From: Myxococcota bacterium
Lineage (GTDB): Bacteria; Myxococcota_A; Bradymonadia; UBA7976; UBA1532
Assembly: GCA_963169045.1 (NCBI GenBank)
Contig: CAUJDF010000029.1
Coordinates: 124,001 to 188,000, forward strand
DNA: 64,000 nt
Reading direction: 5' to 3'
The notes beneath the pieces are model-generated. The model was not told the origin of the DNA and did no database searches. It worked only from the letters and a program-made list of their open reading frames with translations. The position numbers and the translations under genes are program-made. Shown here in pieces: positions 58,355 to 64,000 of the stretch. Numbering within the stretch: position 1 is the first letter of the stretch; the number at the start of each line of letters is the position of its first letter.

Positions 58355-61300
58355 TCAGCGGCTCGTCAGGATGACGCGCTCCCAGTCGCGGGCGTCGTTC
58401 AGGAACTGGCTCGTGCCGCAGCGGAAGCCGCCGGCGAGCCGATCGGTGCTCGTGTGCCAGCAGAGGCGTCGTTCGTCCTGCGGGCCGGCCGTGTCGCACG
58501 AGTTGCGGGTGACGATCTGATCCGGCGCGGCGAAGCCCATGCTGTAGGACGGGTTGAAGTACCAGCCCACGCCGTTGTGCACGTTGAGGATGTTGCCGCG
58601 CCCGGTGTCTTCGAACACCTCGGCGCGCTCGCCCATCGCCAGCGCCTGGAAGTTCGGCTCGCCGACGCGGCGGCAGCCGAACATCACGTGCTCGCCGTCG
58701 CAGGCCTCGAGGATGGGCGCGAGCGGCCAGGACTCGCCGTACAGGCTGCGGTGGCAGACCTCCCAGCCGCCGAGGTCGTCCTCCGGCACGTCCAGCAGGA
58801 TGCCTTCGAACGTGAACAGACCGCCGCAGGCGCCCTCGATGCACTCGACGCCGGCGCCGCAGGCGCGCCCGCAGCGGCCGCAGTGCCGCTCGTCGGCCTG
58901 CAGGTCGACGCAGGCGCCGTCGCAGAGGCCGTAGCCGGCCTGCTCGCAGTCGTCGCCGCGCGCCGCGCAGCCTTCGTCCGCCGGCCAGTCGATGCGACCG
59001 TCGCGGTCGTTGTCCACGCCGTCGGCGCAGAAGGGCGCGCCGTCGGGATCGGCCTCGTCGTCGTCGCGGGGACCGTCGCAGCCGACGTCCGTGAGGTCCG
59101 GTTCGCCGTCCTGGTCGTTGTCGATGCCGTCGGCGCAGCGGGGCGGCAGGTTCTCCACGCCGCCCTCTTCGCGCGCGCCGGCGAAGCGGCAGCCGGCGTC
59201 GTCCGGCCAGTCGGTGCGGCCGTCGGCGTCGTCGTCGCGGCCGTTGGCGCAGGCGGGCCGCGCGGCGGGATCGCGCTCGTCCGGATCGGCGGCGTACGCG
59301 CAGCCCGGGTCGCGCGGAAAGTCGGTGCGGCCGTCGGCGTCGTCGTCGCGGTCGTTCGCGCAGGCGGGGGCCGGCGCGGGGTCGGCCTCGTCGTCGTCGC
59401 CGGCGGCGACGCACCCCTGATCGAACGGGAAGTCGACGACGCCGTCGCGGTCGTCGTCTTCGCCGTTGCCGCAGGCGGGCAGCGCGTCCGGATCGGCCTC
59501 GTCGCGATCCGCGGGCCAGGCGCAGCCGGGGTCGTCGCGATCGATGAGACCGTCGGCGTCGTCGTCGGCGCCGTTCCCGCAGGCCGCCGACGGACCGAAC
59601 TCGGACTCGCCGCCGGCGCCGATGCAGCTCGGGTCCTCGGGCCAGTCGGCGGCGCCGTCGCGGTCGTCGTCGCGCCCGTTGGCGCAGGGCGGCGGCGCCG
59701 CCGGGTCGTCCTCGGAGCGGTCGCCGGGTCCGGAACATCCCGGATCCGCTGGGAAATCCGCGCGGCCGTCCCGGTCGTCGTCGGCGCCGTTGGCGCAGGT
59801 GGTCGGCGCGTCGGGGTCGGCCTCGTCGGCGTCGCCGGGATCGGCGCAGCCGGGATCGAGCGCGTCGACGAGGCCGTCGCGGTCGTCGTCGGCGCGGTTC
59901 GCGCAGGCGGGCGCCGGTCCCGGCGAGCGGCGGAGGTCGAGCGCGAAGTCGCCGCCGCCGATCTTCGCGTCGACCACGACGTAGTAGGCGCCGGGGCGCG
60001 CGAGGTCGACGGCGAGCGTCGAGAGCGGGTCCACGGCCGACGCGTCGTCGTTGCACCCGAGGTCCGGACCGTCCGCGCAGTCGGCGCGCACGTAGATCAC
60101 CGTGTCGAAGCCGGTCGCGTCGTTCGCGGTGGAGAGCTCGAGGCGCGTCGGCTGGTCGACCGTGACGACGTACACCTTCTCCGCGCCGCGCAGGCCGCCG
60201 CAGACGCCCTGGAGCTGGCTACCGCCGGCGCCGGTGCGGCCGAGGACGCGCTCGGCGTCGGCGGGGATGCGCTCGGGCACGACGCCCGCCGGGCAGGCCG
60301 CCGCGGGGTCGCCCTCGCTGGGGAAGGCGGCGGCGACGCACTCCGGATCGCGCGGGTAGTCGATGGCGCCGTCGCCGTCGTCGTCGAGGCCGTTGGCGCA
60401 CGCCGGGCGGACGGGGGGATCGGCCTCGCCTTCGTCCCGCCGCGAGTCGCACCCGGGATCGGCCGGGTAGTCGGCGGCGCCGTCGCGGTCGTCGTCGAGG
60501 CCGTTGCCGCAGACGGCGTCGCGCTCGTCGTCGTCGAAGGGGTCGGCGCAGCCGGGATCCTCCGCGTCGGCCAGTCCGTCGCGGTCGTCGTCGAGCTCGT
60601 TGCGGCAGCGGGGCTGCGGGCGCTCCGAGCGCGTGCAGGCGAAGGGGCAGTCCGGGTCGTCGGCGTCGGCGAGGCCGTCGCGGTCGTTGTCGAGTCCGTC
60701 GTTGCAGGCCGGCGCCGCCGCCGGCTCCGGCACGCCGCCGCCCGACGAGCGCTCGAGCGTGAGCAGCGCGAACAGGTGGCTCGAGAGGTCGTCCCAGCCC
60801 TGGGGGCTGCCGCCGAAGCCCTCGCCCCACGTCCCGGTGTTCGGGTCCTGCCACTGCAACAGGGTGTAGGCGACGTCGAAGTAATGGGAGGGCGACTCGT
60901 CCGGGTAGCCCAGCGCCGCGGGATCGCGGTCGCCGAACGCGCCGGCGTACACCGCGCCGCCGAGCCCGTCGTCGGCGGAGGCGTCGAGCGCCTTCTGCGC
61001 CGCCCAGAAGTAGTAGAAGGTGCTGGTCGGCGCGAACTGCCCGATCATCTGGTCGTAGAGCCAGTGCTGGCGCAGCCACTGGAGCGCGCGCTGGGCGTCG
61101 GCGCCGCCGGCCGGTACGCCCGCGAGGCGGTAGCCCCACAGGAGCGCGGCGGTCATCGACGAGCTCGACGCGTTCGCAGGGTGGTAGGCGCCGCCGCCGT
61201 CGTCGTTCTGGTCCGCCTGCAGGAACGGGATCGCCCCCGGCAGGACGGCCCCGGCGCCGGGCTGGACCTGCTCGGCCGCCGCGAGCCCCGACATCGCGAA

Positions 61301-62971
61301 GTGCGTCGTGGACAGGTCGCCCGAGGCCTCGGCCGTGCGGTAGTTCCACCCGCCGACGTTGTTCGGCGCCTGCCGCCCCTGTACCCGGTGCAGCGCCGCG
61401 ACGCCGTTGGCGAGCGCCTGGCTCGCCGTGACCTCGGCGCCGACGTCGTCGGGACCGCCGGTGAGCAGGTATCGCGCCAGGGCCATCAGGTTGCCGCCGG
61501 TCACATAGGCGTACGGCTGCGCGTTCGGGTCGGTCATCGACGGCTCGCCGTCGATGAGCCCGGCGACGAGGCGGCGGACGAGCTGCTGGTCGTTCGGCGT
61601 CAGGCCGTCGTACCCGACGGGCCAGCCCTGCCAGGCGAACGAGCGCCGGTCGAGGAAGGCCAGCACGCCGAGGAAGTTGTGTCGGGCGTCGCCGATCGTT
61701 CCAACGCCGCGCTCGATGTTGCGCAGGCGCTGCAGGCCGAGCCGGATGGCCGTTTCGACCTCGCAGGCGAAGGGCGTGCCGGGACAGGGGCCCGCGCCGT
61801 CGAAGGGCTCGACGCGGTCGCCTTCGGCGAGGCCCTCGTCGACCTGCCCGTCGCGGTCGTCGTCGAGGCCGTTGCAGACCTCGTCGCGGGGCGGGCCCTC
61901 GAGGCAGGCGCTCCACGGCGTCCAGGCGCCGGCCTCGCAGGATCGGGCGCGGAGGCCCTCGTCGCCGCACGCCTCCTGCTCGGCGACGCCGTCGCGGCAG
62001 ACGTCGGCGTCGTCGCAGGCGGAGAAGTCCGTCCAGCGGCCGCCCCGGCACGCGCGCGCCTCGACGCCGCGCCCGTTGAGGCCGCAGGGGCGGTCCTCGC
62101 TGGCGCCGAGCACGCACTCGTCGGGGTCGTCGCAGGCGCCCCACGCGGCCCAGGTGCCCGCCTCGCAGACGCGGGCCTCGAGGCCGTTGCCGTTGAGGCC
62201 GCAGACGCGCTGCTGCGCCGCGGCGTCGACGCACTCGTCGGGATCTTCGCACGCCTCGAGCGGGCCGAAGCGGCCCTCCGGGCCGCACGTGTGGGCCTGC
62301 GTCCCGCGGCCGTTGAGACCGCAGGGGAGGCGCTCGACGGTGCCGGGCTCGCAGGGGCGGTCCGGGTCGTCGCAGACGCCCCAGGCGGACCAGCGGCCTC
62401 CGGCGCAAGTGCGCGATCGGCGGGCGTTTTCGCTGTCGCCGCACGGCTCCTCCTGGGTCGCGCGCTCGATGCACTCGTCGGGATCGGCGCAGGGCTCGAA
62501 CGCCGTCCAGGCGCCGTCCGCGCAGGTGCGCGCGCGGGATCCGTTGCCGTTCAGGCCGCAGGGCCGGCGCTCGATCGCGCCGTCGTCGCACTCGGCGGGC
62601 ATGCCGCCCGCGCCGCCGTCACCGCCCTGACCGCCCGCGCCGCCGGCGCCGCCGTCGCCGCCCTGACCGCCGGCGCCGCCGTCGCCGCCCTGACCGCCGG
62701 CGCCGCCGTCGCCGCCCCGACCGCCCGAGCCGCCGCTGCCGCCGTCGCCGCCCCGACCGCCCGAGCCGCCGCTGCCGCCCTGACCGCCGGCGCCGCCGCC
62801 GCCTTCGCCGCCGCCGCCTTCGCCGCCGCCGCCGCCGATCGAGCCGCCCTCGCCGCCGCTGCCGCCGATCGAGCCGCCCGCGCCGCCCTCACCGCCAGCG
62901 CCGCCGCCGTCCTCCACGCACCCGCCCAGCAGCCCCGCGAAGAGCAGGACCGGGAACCAAGACTGTCGCAT
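58355..62971 (-). CDS. Giant mosaic repeat lipoprotein with terpenoid-cyclase-like domain
   Basis: 1538 residues. Lipobox LLGGC gives Cys18. About 19-124 is Gly-rich collagen-like sequence; 125-350 has six ~38-residue Cys repeats (RPCGLNGNGSRARTC, then GxWxxWxxC) that recall thrombospondin type 1; 373 has CNGLDDDRDGQVDEG. About 397-737 looks like an alpha/alpha-barrel of the terpenoid cyclase/prenyltransferase superfamily (AIRLGLQRLRNIERG, GGWNYRTAEASGDLSTTHFA). Then come about thirteen repeats of CANGxDDDxDGxxDxPxDPGC type, split after the fourth by a PPC-like domain (about 888-1014). The last ~190 residues (CEQAGYGLCDGACV onward) are another Cys-containing part. A surface adhesin or calcium-dependent scaffold is a fair guess; no catalytic residues are certain. 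Start matches the promoter at 62997-63025. Confidence 0.88.
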   Translation of the reverse strand: MRQSWFPVLLFAGLLGGCVEDGGGAGGEGGAGGSIGGSGGEGGSIGGGGGEGGGGEGGGGAGGQGGSGGSGGRGGDGGSGGSGGRGGDGGAGGQGGDGGAGGQGGDGGAGGAGGQGGDGGAGGMPAECDDGAIERRPCGLNGNGSRARTCADGAWTAFEPCADPDECIERATQEEPCGDSENARRSRTCAGGRWSAWGVCDDPDRPCEPGTVERLPCGLNGRGTQAHTCGPEGRFGPLEACEDPDECVDAAAQQRVCGLNGNGLEARVCEAGTWAAWGACDDPDECVLGASEDRPCGLNGRGVEARACRGGRWTDFSACDDADVCRDGVAEQEACGDEGLRARSCEAGAWTPWSACLEGPPRDEVCNGLDDDRDGQVDEGLAEGDRVEPFDGAGPCPGTPFACEVETAIRLGLQRLRNIERGVGTIGDARHNFLGVLAFLDRRSFAWQGWPVGYDGLTPNDQQLVRRLVAGLIDGEPSMTDPNAQPYAYVTGGNLMALARYLLTGGPDDVGAEVTASQALANGVAALHRVQGRQAPNNVGGWNYRTAEASGDLSTTHFAMSGLAAAEQVQPGAGAVLPGAIPFLQADQNDDGGGAYHPANASSSSMTAALLWGYRLAGVPAGGADAQRALQWLRQHWLYDQMIGQFAPTSTFYYFWAAQKALDASADDGLGGAVYAGAFGDRDPAALGYPDESPSHYFDVAYTLLQWQDPNTGTWGEGFGGSPQGWDDLSSHLFALLTLERSSGGGVPEPAAAPACNDGLDNDRDGLADADDPDCPFACTRSERPQPRCRNELDDDRDGLADAEDPGCADPFDDDERDAVCGNGLDDDRDGAADYPADPGCDSRRDEGEADPPVRPACANGLDDDGDGAIDYPRDPECVAAAFPSEGDPAAACPAGVVPERIPADAERVLGRTGAGGSQLQGVCGGLRGAEKVYVVTVDQPTRLELSTANDATGFDTVIYVRADCADGPDLGCNDDASAVDPLSTLAVDLARPGAYYVVVDAKIGGGDFALDLRRSPGPAPACANRADDDRDGLVDALDPGCADPGDADEADPDAPTTCANGADDDRDGRADFPADPGCSGPGDRSEDDPAAPPPCANGRDDDRDGAADWPEDPSCIGAGGESEFGPSAACGNGADDDADGLIDRDDPGCAWPADRDEADPDALPACGNGEDDDRDGVVDFPFDQGCVAAGDDDEADPAPAPACANDRDDDADGRTDFPRDPGCAYAADPDERDPAARPACANGRDDDADGRTDWPDDAGCRFAGAREEGGVENLPPRCADGIDNDQDGEPDLTDVGCDGPRDDDEADPDGAPFCADGVDNDRDGRIDWPADEGCAARGDDCEQAGYGLCDGACVDLQADERHCGRCGRACGAGVECIEGACGGLFTFEGILLDVPEDDLGGWEVCHRSLYGESWPLAPILEACDGEHVMFGCRRVGEPNFQALAMGERAEVFEDTGRGNILNVHNGVGWYFNPSYSMGFAAPDQIVTRNSCDTAGPQDERRLCWHTSTDRLAGGFRCGTSQFLNDARDWERVILTSR
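58940..60720 (-). repeat. Thirteen DDDxDG (MopE-like) repeats in the giant lipoprotein
   Basis: Units of ~35 residues with the pattern C-x-N-G-x-D-D-D-x-D-G-x-x-D then a second Cys. Four lie before and nine after a PPC-like domain. At DNA level the repeats diverge but share GTCGCGGTCGTCGTC cores. Confidence 0.85.
62600..62915 (-). repeat. Gly-rich repeat tract
   Basis: Encodes ~105 residues of Gly-Gly-x triplets. Part of it is built from 27-bp DNA units encoding GGDGGAGGQ-type nonapeptides, at least three nearly perfect. Prone to length change by slippage or recombination. Confidence 0.85.
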
Positions 62972-62996
62972 GTGTCGCCCCCGAGAGTCGCCCATG

Positions 62997-63025
62997 AGGC
63001 TACGGAGCGGCACCGACCGCCACAA
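62997..63025 (-). promoter_or_regulatory. Promoter of the giant lipoprotein gene
   Basis: On the minus strand TTGTGG (63025-63020), 17-bp spacer, TAGCCT (63002-62997). Predicted start near 62990; the ~19-nt leader contains GGGGGCG before the ATG at 62971. The same TAGCCT box occurs before two other genes in the window. Confidence 0.5.
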
Positions 63026-63124
63026 GCGGCGCCCGAGGCAGCCGAGGACGTCGGTAGATCGAATTCGTGGGCCGCGCGCTGAAAGGGGCGTAAGGATCGC
63101 CTCATCCCCCGCATGGAGCACACG

Positions 63125-64000
63125 ATGCGCGCGCTCGTCCTACTCCTCGTCACGGCGACGGCGCTGCCGGCCCTCGCCCAGAAGCCGGTGCAGATCGCCG
63201 CCGGCCCGGTCGAGGCGCCGTTCAGCCTCACCGCCGCCGACGGTACCGGCCTCGCCCTCGTCGGCTTTGACGGCCGGGCGGTCGTCGACGGTCCGCTGGC
63301 CTTCACCGAGGTGCGGCTGACGTTCCAGAACCCGCAGGCACGGACCATCGAAGGTCACTTCAAGGTGGTCATGCCCGACGGGGCCGCGATCAGCCGCTTC
63401 GCGATGAAGATCCGCGGCGACTGGATGGAGGGCGAGGTGGTCGAGAAGCAGGCCGCCCGCCGCGCCTACGAGGACGCGCTGCACCGCAAGCAGGACCCGG
63501 CGCTGCTCGAGCAGGACGCCGGCAACACCTTCATGGCGCGCGTCTTTCCCATCCAGGCCCACGAGCGCAAGGAGATCATCGTCTCCTGGTCGAACACGCT
63601 GACGCAGGCCGGCGAGGCCTACCGCCTGCCGCTGCGCGGCCTCCCCAAGATCCAGAAGCTCGAGCTGACGGCGATGACCGCCGGCGAGGACGGCGGCGGC
63701 GCGAAGACGTCGCTCGGCGGCACGCAGAGCCGCTACCGCGTGTCGCGCGTCGAGAAGGCCGACTTCAAGCCCGATGAGGACTGGGTCATCTTCGGCGGCG
63801 ACATCCCCGTCGGCGGCGACGCGCTGCGCAATGACCGGCTCGCGGTGGCGCGCTTCGTCGTGCGCACGCCCGACGCGCAGGAGCCCGGCGGCACCGCGCT
63901 CGTGCTCTTCGACACCTCGGCCTCGCGCGCGCTCGAGTACACCGACCGTCTCGCGCGCCTGCGCGCCCTCGTCAACCGCCTGCCCGACATCGGCATCAAG
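63125..64000 (+). CDS. VIT and von Willebrand factor A domain protein, 5' part (cut by window end)
   Basis: 292 codons to the window end. A signal peptide (MRALVLLLVTATALPALAQ) is followed by a VIT domain about 25-150 (EGEVVEKQAARRAYEDAL, LLEQDAGNTFMARVFPI), as in inter-alpha-trypsin inhibitor heavy chains. The VWA domain then starts near 250 with the metal-ion site LVLFDTSASRAL (DxSxS). Exported, probably for protein-protein contact at the envelope. The ATG at 63125 has GGAG 7 nt upstream; an in-frame ATG at 63113 has none. Divergent from the giant lipoprotein gene. Confidence 0.9.
   Translation, partial: MRALVLLLVTATALPALAQKPVQIAAGPVEAPFSLTAADGTGLALVGFDGRAVVDGPLAFTEVRLTFQNPQARTIEGHFKVVMPDGAAISRFAMKIRGDWMEGEVVEKQAARRAYEDALHRKQDPALLEQDAGNTFMARVFPIQAHERKEIIVSWSNTLTQAGEAYRLPLRGLPKIQKLELTAMTAGEDGGGAKTSLGGTQSRYRVSRVEKADFKPDEDWVIFGGDIPVGGDALRNDRLAVARFVVRTPDAQEPGGTALVLFDTSASRALEYTDRLARLRALVNRLPDIGIK

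Noticed and set aside
62600-62915. Short regularly spaced repeats that could suggest a CRISPR array
   Set aside because: The repeats are in-frame, contiguous and encode a Gly-rich segment; there are no unique spacers and no cas genes.
58454-63082. Very long open frame on the plus strand opposite the giant lipoprotein
   Set aside because: It mirrors the Asp/Gly-rich repeats of the real gene; its translation is Ala/Val/Arg-rich without domains, and the lipobox, promoter and Cys repeats all belong to the minus strand.

Overview
The window is 64 kb of very GC-rich DNA, about 70% or more by eye, with strong third-position GC bias. It most resembles a myxobacterium (Myxococcota, the former Deltaproteobacteria). 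The evidence is a large number of predicted lipoproteins with Asp/Ala/Pro-rich linkers behind the lipid-anchored cysteine, MopE-like Cys-Asp repeats, a large Ser/Thr kinase fused to an ATPase/TPR-like tail, an IgGFc-binding-type surface protein and a hybrid histidine kinase. No rRNA, tRNA, CRISPR array, insertion sequence or phage module was recognised. The assignment is inference; no marker gene in the window settles the taxon.

Layout. 1-3.2 kb: the 3' part of a hybrid histidine kinase, an M28 peptidase and a DUF4336-like protein. 3.3-17.6 kb: a complete respiratory complex I operon, nuoA-B-CD-E-F-G-H-I-J-K-L-M-N, with nuoC and nuoD fused and almost every junction overlapping or nearly touching. 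17.6-20.9 kb: a Cys-rich lipoprotein, ttcA, an SDR-type dehydrogenase/epimerase and a tandem universal stress protein. 20.9-29.8 kb: an ABC-2 exporter pair, a 1845-residue single-chain acyl-CoA carboxylase with a translationally coupled GNAT gene, a small exported protein and a MAPEG protein. 29.8-36.6 kb: a phospholipase-D/PHP fusion lipoprotein, a YchJ/SEC-C protein, two cell-surface lipoproteins and a HAD hydrolase. 36.6-37.05 kb: the only gene-free stretch over 300 bp, holding degenerate ~21-bp repeats. 37.05-41.4 kb: a DUF2911 protein, a kinase-ATPase and a small unknown protein in one apparent operon.

41.4-45.0 kb carries bshC-bshB-bshA, a full gene set for the thiol bacillithiol. Divergent from it, 45.1-52.3 kb carries a MopE-like lipoprotein, an SH3b/M23 lipoprotein, and an exported PIG-L deacetylase coupled to a 44-residue membrane peptide and a sodium:solute symporter. 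52.3-64 kb is mostly envelope proteins: a small exported protein, an exported left-handed beta-helix protein, a lipid-anchored GH1 glycosidase, a tiny Cys-rich cytosolic protein, a lipoprotein, an ABC exporter, a 1538-residue mosaic repeat lipoprotein, and the 5' part of a VIT/VWA protein that runs off the end.

Three themes stand out. Redox and energy: complex I plus bacillithiol synthesis. Lipids: the single-chain carboxylase, the MAPEG protein and the PLD fusion. A large set of secreted or lipid-anchored proteins. Several genes also lack a Shine-Dalgarno sequence and carry a TAnnnT-like box 12-14 nt before the start codon, which suggests leaderless transcripts.
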